This document shows, in pieces, positions 1-6,256 of a stretch of 9,057 nucleotides of DNA. A program made the position numbers and the translations under genes. This DNA comes from Patescibacteria group bacterium (GTDB taxonomy: Bacteria > Patescibacteriota > Patescibacteriia > UBA9934). The notes under the pieces are model-generated. The model searched no databases. It saw only the letters and a list, made by a program, of their open reading frames with translations, and was not told where the DNA came from. The first letter of the stretch is position 1. Each line of letters begins with the position of its first letter. The stretch lies in NCBI GenBank assembly GCA_018896835.1, contig JAHILS010000011.1, positions 1-9,057 of the forward strand. The letters run 5' to 3'.

Positions 1-1
1 G

Positions 2-154
2 GGTGGTGAATTACTTGTTAAAGTTGGACGCTTTGGCCCATATGTGACTGACGGGAAAACAAATGCCTCAATTTCAAAAAAGATTGATCCAAAAACATTA
101 ACTGCCGAACAAGCGATTGAACTGTTGGCGAAAAAAAGAAAAAAGACCAAATAG
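2..154 (+). CDS. topA: DNA topoisomerase I, C-terminal end (partial)
   Basis: The frame opening at base 2 gives 50 residues before a TAG stop at 152-154; the 5' part lies outside the window. The peptide contains GRFGPYVTDGKTNAS, followed by a short helix (AEQAIELLAKK) and a lysine-rich tail. This matches the repeat module found at the C-terminus of many bacterial type IA topoisomerases, which binds single-stranded DNA and helps relax negative supercoils; the catalytic toprim and tyrosine regions would be upstream. Only the tail is visible, so the call rests on this one motif, but it is distinctive. The stop codon lies inside the loop of the following terminator hairpin. The gene runs convergently toward the minus-strand gene ending at 1234, and an IS now lies between them. 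Confidence 0.85.
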   Translation, partial: GGELLVKVGRFGPYVTDGKTNASISKKIDPKTLTAEQAIELLAKKRKKTK

Positions 155-163
155 GTCTTTTTT
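139..163. terminator. Bidirectional rho-independent terminator after topA
   Basis: A 10-bp perfect stem (AAAAAAGACC at 139-148 with GGTCTTTTTT at 154-163) closes a 5-nt loop. On the plus strand the second arm supplies the T tract. On the minus strand the hairpin is also followed by a long T-rich run (complement of 131-147). It can therefore end topA and, before the IS inserted, probably also the convergent gene that stops at 1234. The hairpin overlaps the last codons of topA. Confidence 0.8.
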
Positions 164-167
164 CGAG

Positions 168-175
168 TTAATTAA
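168..175. repeat. Target-site duplication, left copy
   Basis: TTAATTAA occurs here directly outside the left terminal inverted repeat and again at 1234-1241 outside the right one. Eight base pairs is the usual duplication length for IS256-type elements. The sequence is its own reverse complement, so it could also be read as an extension of the inverted repeats; the duplication reading is preferred because of its length and position. Confidence 0.65.
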
Positions 176-189
176 ACTTTCGTGTTGGT
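176..189 (+). repeat. Left terminal inverted repeat of the IS256-like element
   Basis: ACTTTCGTGTTGGT matches 1220-1233 perfectly in inverted orientation. If the palindromic flank is counted, the match extends to 25 bp (165-189 with 1220-1244). Confidence 0.85.
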
Positions 190-1219
190 AAAAATGCCGT
201 TTCTCTTCTAAGGTTAGCATCAATCTGGAATACTTATGGATCTATGACCATAAGTGGACCAAGAAAACGTTGTCAGAAGTGCTAAAATCAATGCAACGCT
301 GGGGCAAAACACCTAAAGGCAAGATCCGTTGGAGATGTAAATATTGCGCAACTTCAGCTACACGCAAAAGAAAAGACAACTGTGAGCAAGCACGGTTGTC
401 TTTATTTATAAAATGGTTAACAAGCAAGGATTCTTTAGTGGATGTCGCACATGATGTTGGTGTAAGTGTTCAATCAATTATTAAGCGGTTTGAACCATTT
501 TGGCTCACTCCTCCACAACCTCAGATAACAACAAATGTACGGGTACTAGTATTAGACGGAACCTCAGTTGTAAAAAGAAAATTGATGCTTCTTATTGCAG
601 GAGATGGTGACCAACATATCCCGATCTTTTGGTCAGATGTACATCGTGAATGTTTCGACACATGGGGTACATTCCTTCGTTATCTGCTTATGTGTCATAT
701 ACAACCAGAATACATCGTCTGTGACGGTCAAAAGGGGTTATTAAAGGCTATTCGTGAGGTTTATCCAGATACAAAGATCCAGCGATGTGTAATTCATATA
801 ATCCGTCAGTCGAATAGATGGTTAACAAAGAATCCAAAGACAAGAGCTGGAAGAGAGCTTCTTGTTCTGGTAAAACAATTATCCCAAATACAAACTAAAA
901 GACAAAAGCGCCGTTGGATTCGTTCATTTAGATATTGGTGCGGACGACATGACAAGTTTCTGAAAGAACGAAGCTATGGGCCAACGGGTCGGTGGTGGTA
1001 TACACACCGTCGACTAAGAGCAACTCGTTCGCTTATTAAGAATGCTATACCAGACTTATTTAGGCACGTTTCAGACCCCACAGTTCCAAAAACCTCCAAC
1101 CATGTGGAAGGAGGTTTGAATGCTAGGCTTTAAGAATTGTTCAGATGTCATAGAGGGCTATCCCCTCAAAGAAAATTAGTTCTTGCCGCTTGGTACTTGG
1201 CCCTAAGACAGGGTCAAAA

Positions 1220-1233
1220 ACCAACACGAAAGT
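1220..1233 (-). repeat. Right terminal inverted repeat of the IS256-like element
   Basis: ACCAACACGAAAGT is the exact reverse complement of the left end at 176-189. It overlaps the last readable codons of the transposase. Confidence 0.85.
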
Positions 1234-1241
1234 TTAATTAA
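1234..1241. repeat. Target-site duplication, right copy
   Basis: TTAATTAA, a direct copy of 168-175. It provides the stop codon of the minus-strand gene (TAA, complement of 1234-1236) and also the terminal stop of the transposase reading frame (TAA 1239-1241). Confidence 0.65.
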
Positions 1242-2904
1242 CTCTCTTTTTTGCTTCGAATTTATCTTTCAAAAGTGTATAAGCGATATTAAGTCGATCC
1301 ATATCTTGCGTCGATCCGCTTACTTGCGCCTTGGTAAACTGCTCTTTGTACGCCTTATTAACTTCTACCCTGGTAGCGTCTGGTTTAAGACCAAGCTCCC
1401 CAAAAGCACCGATAATTTCTGCATCCTTTTGCTCATCTGCGGAAAGCCTTGCCTCCTCCTTACTTCTTTTCTCTGGACGCATTTTTCGCAAAGACTCTTT
1501 ATACTTCTTCAAAGCTTCGTCTTTTTCTTTCTTTAATTGCTCACGGGACTTTTTCTCATCAGCTATTTTATCCTTAAAATCTCTTAAAAGTTCAATATTT
1601 GGTTTTGGTGTTTCACCAAATACAGTTTCTTTCTGACCAATAAGTTGCATGCCAGCTGAAACCAGTTCATTTTTCATCCACTGCAGTCCGAAACTAAGAG
1701 CTTTGAGGCTAAATTTCGCGGCTCTGTAACCATACTTAACCCCATATTGAATTGTCTTGACTCCGATATAAGTACCAATAATTGGAGTAAAAAATGCTGT
1801 CCTTACACCGAATCTGCCAACAGATTTTGCTACGTTTGGGATAGTTTCTTCAACGGCATTGACAAACATCTTCTCTCCGCCACGGATAGCTGACGGAGCT
1901 TCCGACCTTTGACCTGTCCATAATTCTCTCGCTGTTCCAGCTGTTTCATTGGCAAGATCCACCACAACACCCTCAACTTTTTCCACACCTGACTTTAGTA
2001 CGCGATTAACTTCATTAGTTGCTGACGGACGGCGCTCAGGAGTTGGTGTCCCCACTTCCGGTGTTGCATCTCCAACCTCTACTTCTGGTCCACCAGTCTC
2101 TGATCCTGCGCCCAAAATCTCTGCTGCGGCAACGCCAGCCACTGCCCCGGCAATTGCCGATCCAGTTTCCGGCCCAGCTGGTGTTGGAGATCCTTCTACC
2201 TCTTCTCCACCAGACTCTCCTCCAGCTTCTGCACCAACTTCTTCACCTGGAGTCACAGGTTCTCCAACAGGTTCTCCAACAGGTTCTCCAACAGGTTCTC
2301 CAACAGGTTCTCCAACAGGTTCTCCAACTTCTTCACCATTATCAGACCCTTCTTCTACTGGCGGTGCTGGCACAACTCCTTCAATATCTTCTCCATCACC
2401 AGACTCGATAATTGTCGGCGTATTAGCTTCTAAGTCTTCCGCACGTCCAGAATCGATGACTGTCGGCGTGGTAGCTTCAAGATCTTCACCTTCCGGTATT
2501 TCCGCGGTTACATCCTCCTTATCGATAGGAATATATTCTTTTGGTTTTTCAGTCTTCCACTCACCTGTATTCGCATCAGTTACCGGCCTATCCACCTTAT
2601 GCAATGGCACGCGGGCTTCTGAAGGATTTAATGTGGCACTAGCAACATCAGCCACCGCGGTTACATCTAAATCCTCACCACCGCGTTCTTTTACAGCCTC
2701 TCTAATTTCTTGGGCAAGACTTAAATCATGCGCCTTTGCTTCTTCACCATCTCGCGCAAGCTCAGCTCGTTGATCCTCAACTATTGCAGCTTGCACTGCT
2801 TGAGCTTCAAGGTCTTCAGCTGTTGGTGCACTAACAACTACCTCTCGTGCTTCACCTGTTGGTTTACTTTCAGGACTCTTTTTTCCACGTTTTCTTTTTG
2901 CCAT
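1234..2904 (-). CDS. Acidic repeat protein with coiled coil and HPD-less J-like C-terminus
   Basis: The protein is 556 aa from the ATG at 2904 (MAKRKRGKKS). An in-frame extension upstream would run into the divergent rel gene, so this start, or the ATG two codons earlier, is preferred. In order it shows a basic N-terminus; a long acidic Ala/Glu-rich region; three degenerate EDLEA-TPT-I-SG units (about 140-180); six perfect GEPV units (194-217); a Gly/Ala-rich hydrophobic stretch (248-267); a hydrophobic segment with VRTAFFTPIIGTYIG (about 367-407) that may associate with membrane; a charged coiled coil (about 435-500); and a C-terminal DnaJ-like fold (504-552, LGLKPDATRVEVNKAY then LNIAYTLLKDKF). 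The HPD motif needed to stimulate DnaK is absent. No signal peptide is evident. The function is unknown; a scaffold or adaptor role is only a guess. The gene is convergent with topA and divergent from rel. Confidence 0.75.
   Translation of the reverse strand: MAKRKRGKKSPESKPTGEAREVVVSAPTAEDLEAQAVQAAIVEDQRAELARDGEEAKAHDLSLAQEIREAVKERGGEDLDVTAVADVASATLNPSEARVPLHKVDRPVTDANTGEWKTEKPKEYIPIDKEDVTAEIPEGEDLEATTPTVIDSGRAEDLEANTPTIIESGDGEDIEGVVPAPPVEEGSDNGEEVGEPVGEPVGEPVGEPVGEPVGEPVTPGEEVGAEAGGESGGEEVEGSPTPAGPETGSAIAGAVAGVAAAEILGAGSETGGPEVEVGDATPEVGTPTPERRPSATNEVNRVLKSGVEKVEGVVVDLANETAGTARELWTGQRSEAPSAIRGGEKMFVNAVEETIPNVAKSVGRFGVRTAFFTPIIGTYIGVKTIQYGVKYGYRAAKFSLKALSFGLQWMKNELVSAGMQLIGQKETVFGETPKPNIELLRDFKDKIADEKKSREQLKKEKDEALKKYKESLRKMRPEKRSKEEARLSADEQKDAEIIGAFGELGLKPDATRVEVNKAYKEQFTKAQVSGSTQDMDRLNIAYTLLKDKFEAKKRVN
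2255..2326 (-). repeat. Six perfect 12-bp tandem repeats encoding GEPV
   Basis: ACAGGTTCTCCA (plus-strand phase) is repeated six times without a mismatch over 72 bp. On the minus strand this encodes Gly-Glu-Pro-Val six times in the acidic region of the J-like protein. Identity at every third base shows recent expansion by slippage, and because the unit is a multiple of three, copy number can change without breaking the frame. Confidence 0.95.
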
Positions 2905-2954
2905 ATGCATACATGGTATCAAATTGTTGTATTTTCGCGCAATCAAAGCTAGAG

Positions 2955-2960
2955 TATAAT
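2955..2960 (+). promoter_or_regulatory. -10 box of the rel gene, near-leaderless
   Basis: A consensus TATAAT ends seven bases before the rel ATG at 2968, placing the expected transcription start at or beside the start codon. No good -35 box is found at 16-18 bp, and no Shine-Dalgarno sequence can be used in so short a leader. The 63-bp gap also serves the divergent gene; a TATACT overlaps on the other strand (2953-2958). Confidence 0.6.
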
Positions 2961-2967
2961 AAATAAT

Positions 2968-4440
2968 ATGCAAATCGCTTTTGAAACACTGAATGTAAAA
3001 CTAACGCCAGACCGCTACACGCCTGAGGATCTTTTGCTTGCCAAAAAAGCTTACGATTTAGCTTTTCAGGCTCATAATGGACAATTACGAAAAAGTGGTG
3101 AACCATATTTTGTGCATCCGCTCATCACTGCTATGAAGTTAGCAGACATGCGATTACCGATTGAAATTATCATTGCTGGACTATTGCACGACGTGCCAGA
3201 AGACACAGAAGTTGAACTAGATGAAATTCGTAATGCTTTTGGTGACGACATTGCCAACATGGTTAACGGGGTTACCAAACTTGGACACGTGCAATATCGC
3301 GGACTTGATCGCTATGTTGAGAATTTAAGAAAAATGTTTTTGGCTATGGCCCAAGACGTTCGTGTTGTTTTTATCAAGTTCGCCGATCGCATGCACAACA
3401 TGGAAACTCTTTATGTGATTCCTGAGCATAAGCGTAGACGAATCGCTAAAGAAGTGATGGAAATTTATGCTCCAATTGCCAATCGCTTGGGTATGGGAGA
3501 ATATCGTGGATTATTTGAAGATTATGCGTTCCGCTATCTTGAACCAAAGGAATATAACTGGACCAAGCACTTATTAGAGCAAAGAATTAAAAAAGCCGGA
3601 CCAGCTATAGAAAAGGCTATTAAGGCTGTTGAGGACGAACTTTCACTTCATGGCATTAAGCCCCTTAGCGTTCACGGCAGAACAAAGTATTGTTATAGCT
3701 TGTTTAAAAAATTAAAACGTTATGACGATGACATTACCAAAGTTTATGACATCATGGCTTTACGGATTGTAGTTGGTGATGTGGGTGAATGTTACGCGGC
3801 GCTGGGAATTTTACACGGTCTTTACACTCCGCTTTCCGGACGTATTAAAGATTATATTTCTCAGCCAAAACCAAACGGATATCAATCACTGCACACAACC
3901 GTGTTTGATGATCAGGGTACAATTCTCGAATTTCAAATTCGCACAAACGAAATGCACGAAGAAGCAGAATATGGTATTGCTGCCCACTGGAGATATAAAG
4001 AACAACCGGGTGAAAAAGAACAGCGCTTGGAATGGATGAATGACCTGATCAAAATTCAAAAAGAGCTTGAAGAGGAAGACTTTATGAATCGTCTGGATGA
4101 ACTTAAGCTTGATATGTTCCAGGACAGAATTTTTGTCTTTACTCCCAATGGTGACGTATTTGACCTACCGTCTGGATCAACGCCAATTGACTTTGCCTAC
4201 CACGTTCACACTGATATCGGCAACAAAGCCGGTGGGGTAAAAATTAACAATCAAATTGCTAACCTCAACACTCCGCTAAGATCGGGTGACATGTGCGAAA
4301 TCATTGTTGAGAAAAATAGACAAGGCCCAAATGCTGACTGGCTAAAGTTTGTAAAAACCCAGCACGCCCGGGAAAAAATCCGTGACTCATTAAAGAAAAC
4401 AAAAAAATCATTTTTCTCGGGTTTTATGGGGAGAAAGTAG
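2968..4440 (+). CDS. rel: Bifunctional (p)ppGpp synthetase/hydrolase, short Rel/SpoT form
   Basis: This cytoplasmic enzyme makes and degrades the alarmones ppGpp and pppGpp. The 490 residues hold an HD hydrolase domain (about 30-180) with H50, H74-D75 in LLHDVPEDT, E78/D79, and D140/N144 in FADRMHN, all metal-site or catalytic positions. The synthetase domain (about 225-350) has GRIKDYISQPKPNGYQSLHT-type motifs and EFQIRT. RIKD (282-285) fits the RXKD signature of bifunctional Rel rather than the acidic version of RelA. A TGS domain follows (386-449, DRIFVFTPNGDVFDLPSGST). The protein ends soon afterwards, so the helical, zinc-finger and ACT regulatory domains of the usual roughly 700-750-aa proteins are missing. 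The start at 2968 fits the family N-terminus and the -10 box. Both activities appear intact; ribosome-dependent control is likely altered. Confidence 0.93.
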   Translation: MQIAFETLNVKLTPDRYTPEDLLLAKKAYDLAFQAHNGQLRKSGEPYFVHPLITAMKLADMRLPIEIIIAGLLHDVPEDTEVELDEIRNAFGDDIANMVNGVTKLGHVQYRGLDRYVENLRKMFLAMAQDVRVVFIKFADRMHNMETLYVIPEHKRRRIAKEVMEIYAPIANRLGMGEYRGLFEDYAFRYLEPKEYNWTKHLLEQRIKKAGPAIEKAIKAVEDELSLHGIKPLSVHGRTKYCYSLFKKLKRYDDDITKVYDIMALRIVVGDVGECYAALGILHGLYTPLSGRIKDYISQPKPNGYQSLHTTVFDDQGTILEFQIRTNEMHEEAEYGIAAHWRYKEQPGEKEQRLEWMNDLIKIQKELEEEDFMNRLDELKLDMFQDRIFVFTPNGDVFDLPSGSTPIDFAYHVHTDIGNKAGGVKINNQIANLNTPLRSGDMCEIIVEKNRQGPNADWLKFVKTQHAREKIRDSLKKTKKSFFSGFMGRK

Positions 4441-4467
4441 GAAGGGGAAGGTAGAAAGTAAAAATAA

Positions 4468-4494
4468 GACCTGTGGGTCGTATAGGACTTGTAG
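4468..4494. repeat. Three degenerate 9-nt units downstream of rel
   Basis: GACCTGTGG, GTCGTATAG and GACTTGTAG lie head to tail, followed by a further GTTTT. They are preceded by a purine-rich stretch (4438-4467). No reading frame or strong hairpin explains them. The role is unknown; this may be slippage-derived intergenic sequence. Confidence 0.4.
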
Positions 4495-4548
4495 GTTTTA
4501 ACGTGCTTAATCTTGGGAGTGCATCACGAAAAGCAAAGAACAACTCAA

Positions 4549-4587
4549 CGCCCAGCCGATTCCCTCGGCTGGGCGCGCATGTTTTTT
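4549..4587 (+). terminator. Rho-independent terminator after rel
   Basis: An 11-bp perfect GC-rich stem (CGCCCAGCCGA at 4549-4559 with its complement at 4565-4575) closes the 5-nt loop TTCCC. Six T residues follow at 4582-4587 after a short spacer. It is oriented to end rel; it may also stop the convergent parB transcript, although the T tract on that side is weak. Apart from this hairpin and the 9-nt units, the rel-parB gap holds nothing else I can name. Confidence 0.8.
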
Positions 4588-4596
4588 ATGGAAATT

Positions 4597-5460
4597 TTAT
4601 TCAACAATTCTTTTTATAAAATCTTTTAGCTCTTCTCGAGAATAAAAGTGAATTGTTAGTTTGCTTGTGGCTCCGCTAACTGCAAGCTGGACCTTGGTGC
4701 TAAGTGCTGTGCGGAGTTCAGTTTCAATGGCCGTAATGTTTGGGTCAACATCTTTTTTCTTTTGTGGATGAATTGTTGAGGCTCGTACCTCTGCTTCGCG
4801 AACACTCATTCCGCCTTTGAGCATTTGATTATAAAGCTCATTTCTTCGTGCTAAATCTGGCTCTGCTAAAAGTGTGCGGGCGTGTGAGCGAGAAATCCGC
4901 TTTTCCATTATTGCCTGCTGGATCTCTTCGCTTAAATCCATCAAACGTATTGTGTTAGTAACATACGATCGACTTTTACCAACCCGCTTGGCAACTTGTT
5001 CTTGGGTAAGCCCGAATAATTCTGACAAAGATTGATAGGCGCGCGCTTCTTCGATGGCGTTTAGGTTTGACCGCTGGATGTTTTCTATAAGTGCTAGCTC
5101 AAGCTTTTGTTGTTCAGTCGCCGTCCGAACAAGCGCAGGCACTGTTGGTAGTCCTAACATTTTTGCACAACGAAAGCGACGCTCGCCAGCAATAAGCTCA
5201 TAGTTTCCGTTTTCTAATTTAGTAACCAGCAAAGGCTGTAAAATTCCGTGCTCTTTGATTGATTGGAGTAAATCTTCCAAATCAGCTGGAGAAAAATATT
5301 TTCGAGGCTGATGTGGGTTCTCAACAATTTTGTCTGTAGGAACAGAAGACTCTTGCGCCTGGGCAATATTTTGAGCAACTTCTGTGTCTGGTGCTGGCGC
5401 TATTTTTTGTGGGATGAGTGAACCAAGTCCCCTTCCCAATCCTCCTTGCGGTTTGATCAT
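4597..5460 (-). CDS. parB: Chromosome-partitioning protein ParB
   Basis: A 287-aa protein that binds parS sites and spreads as a CTP-dependent clamp to help segregate the chromosome with ParA. It opens with GGLGRGLGSLIP, the usual N-terminus that contacts ParA. The ParB/Srx domain follows with NPHQPR (48-53), GERRFRC (92-98) and ENIQR (126-130), the CTP-binding boxes. A helix-turn-helix lies around 152-171 (LTQEQVAKRVGKSRSYVTNT), with the conserved SRSHAR at 190-195. The C-terminus (about 240-287) fits the dimerisation domain. Length is normal. The ATG is six bases after the parA stop, so its ribosome binding site must lie within the end of parA. It is the last gene of the operon. No convincing parS is seen in the window. 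Confidence 0.96.
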   Translation of the reverse strand: MIKPQGGLGRGLGSLIPQKIAPAPDTEVAQNIAQAQESSVPTDKIVENPHQPRKYFSPADLEDLLQSIKEHGILQPLLVTKLENGNYELIAGERRFRCAKMLGLPTVPALVRTATEQQKLELALIENIQRSNLNAIEEARAYQSLSELFGLTQEQVAKRVGKSRSYVTNTIRLMDLSEEIQQAIMEKRISRSHARTLLAEPDLARRNELYNQMLKGGMSVREAEVRASTIHPQKKKDVDPNITAIETELRTALSTKVQLAVSGATSKLTIHFYSREELKDFIKRIVE

Positions 5461-5466
5461 AAATGA

Positions 5467-6255
5467 TTATCGATAAAGTGATTCTTGTGATGTTTTTTCT
5501 TCACGAAGCAAAAATTCTTGCGCTAAACGTTCATATGCTTTGGCAGCTTTTGAAGATGGATCGTAATGAATAATTGATTTTCCAAAACTTGGCGCTTCTG
5601 CTAAACGAATGCTCCTTGGAATAACAGCGCGGAAAATCTTTTCTGGAAAATGCTTATACAATTCTTCCAAAACCTGGTTTGATAATTTTGTTCGAGAATC
5701 GAACATAGTAATAACAGCACCCATAATTTGCAATTCTGGCTTGATTGATTGCTTAATCATGGCAATAGTTTGCATAAGTTGTCCCAAACCTTCTAGTGCA
5801 AAATATTCGGCTTGAACAGGAATAAGCACGCTGTCAGCCGCCACCAGCCCATTGATTGTTAAAAGTCCAAGCGTTGGTGGATTATCAATAAGGATATAGT
5901 CATAATCATTACGAACTTCAAGCAAAGCTTGGTGAAGTTTACGCTCGCGATTGAGTTCGTTAACAAGCTCGACTGAAGCTCCAGCTAAATTAGCATGGCC
6001 TGACAATAAATGCAGACCATCATGCGCGGTCTTGACCACAAGATCTCTAGCTTGGTTCATTCCCGATAAAGCTTCATACGTTCCTTTTGTGTTGGATATA
6101 TCATGCCCCAAACCGCTTGAAGCATTAGCCTGGGGGTCCAGGTCCACCAGCAAAACAAACTTACCCATGTCTGCCAAATACGCAGCTAAATTAACAGCGG
6201 TAGTGGATTTACCAACTCCTCCTTTCTGATTCACGATTGATACAATATGTGCCAT
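5467..6255 (-). CDS. parA: Chromosome-partitioning ATPase ParA (Soj)
   Basis: A 262-aa P-loop ATPase of the ParA/MinD group that binds DNA nonspecifically when bound to ATP and is released by ParB-stimulated hydrolysis. The deviant Walker A motif KGGVGKST is at 11-18 with the signature Lys11. The Walker A' motif LLVDLDPQAN is at 35-44, and the Walker B motif YILIDNPPTLG at 120-130 with Asp124. The stretch IPRSIRLAEAPSFGKSI (212-228) is typical of Soj-type proteins. No C-terminal amphipathic helix of the MinD type is evident, and the pairing with parB settles the role. The ATG starts one base after the stop of the upstream unknown gene, which suggests translational coupling. Confidence 0.96.
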   Translation of the reverse strand: MAHIVSIVNQKGGVGKSTTAVNLAAYLADMGKFVLLVDLDPQANASSGLGHDISNTKGTYEALSGMNQARDLVVKTAHDGLHLLSGHANLAGASVELVNELNRERKLHQALLEVRNDYDYILIDNPPTLGLLTINGLVAADSVLIPVQAEYFALEGLGQLMQTIAMIKQSIKPELQIMGAVITMFDSRTKLSNQVLEELYKHFPEKIFRAVIPRSIRLAEAPSFGKSIIHYDPSSKAAKAYERLAQEFLLREEKTSQESLYR

Positions 6256-6256
6256 A

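Larger units (their letters stand above)
176..1233 (+). mobile_element. IS256/MULE-like insertion sequence, 1058 bp, inactivated
   Basis: The element is bounded by perfect 14-bp inverted repeats (ACTTTCGTGTTGGT at 176-189 and its complement at 1220-1233) and flanked by 8-bp TTAATTAA duplications. It carries one transposase gene with a zinc ribbon and a DDE core of the MULE/IS256 type. It sits between the convergent ends of topA and the J-like gene. Removing the element and one duplication restores a continuous site, GAGTTAATTAACTC, itself a 14-bp palindrome. Perfect ends and duplications suggest recent insertion, although the transposase has two lesions. Family assignment comes from protein motifs only; an IS1249-type subgroup is possible. 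Confidence 0.85.
244..1241 (+). pseudogene. IS256/MULE-type transposase, frameshifted and prematurely stopped
   Basis: The uninterrupted stretch 270-1133 (TTG start, 287 aa) holds the DDE core: D96 in VLDGT, D152 in VCDGQKG, C173/H176 in QRCVIH, and E280 in SNHVEGGLN. The natural start is probably ATG 244, which encodes MTISGPRKRCQKC, the first half of a zinc ribbon, before a TAA at 283-285. The second half (WRCKYC) is in the other frame, so about one base appears lost near 283-287; restoring it rebuilds a normal CX2C...CX2C ribbon. A second lesion, TAA at 1131-1133 where AAA would give Lys, cuts off about 35 residues that remain readable to a TAA at 1239-1241 within the right duplication. 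The catalytic residues survive, but the DNA-binding ribbon is broken and the tail is lost, so activity is doubtful. A TTG-initiated truncated protein cannot be excluded. Confidence 0.8.

Noticed and set aside
283..285. Programmed frameshift in the IS256-like transposase
   Set aside because: The sequence before the stop is not slippery, the upstream frame is only 13 codons, and a second stop exists later in the gene.
1609..1624. TGTTTCAC followed by CAAATACA as a parS site
   Set aside because: Only one half matches the parS palindrome TGTTTCACGTGAAACA, and it lies inside a coding region. No full parS was found in the window.
2255..2326. Tandem 12-bp units as a possible CRISPR or iteron array
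   Set aside because: There are no spacers, the units are in frame within a coding region, and they encode GEPV.
1949..2773. Long plus-strand frame rich in Ser/Pro/Thr (SPTG repeats) opposite the J-like gene
   Set aside because: It is the antisense shadow of the acidic repeat region; its composition follows from the GEPV repeats, and it has no promoter or domain.
2905..2973. Upstream extension of the J-like gene to a start at 2973
   Set aside because: It would overlap the divergent rel start and cover its -10 box; MAKRKRGKK at 2904 is a more natural N-terminus.
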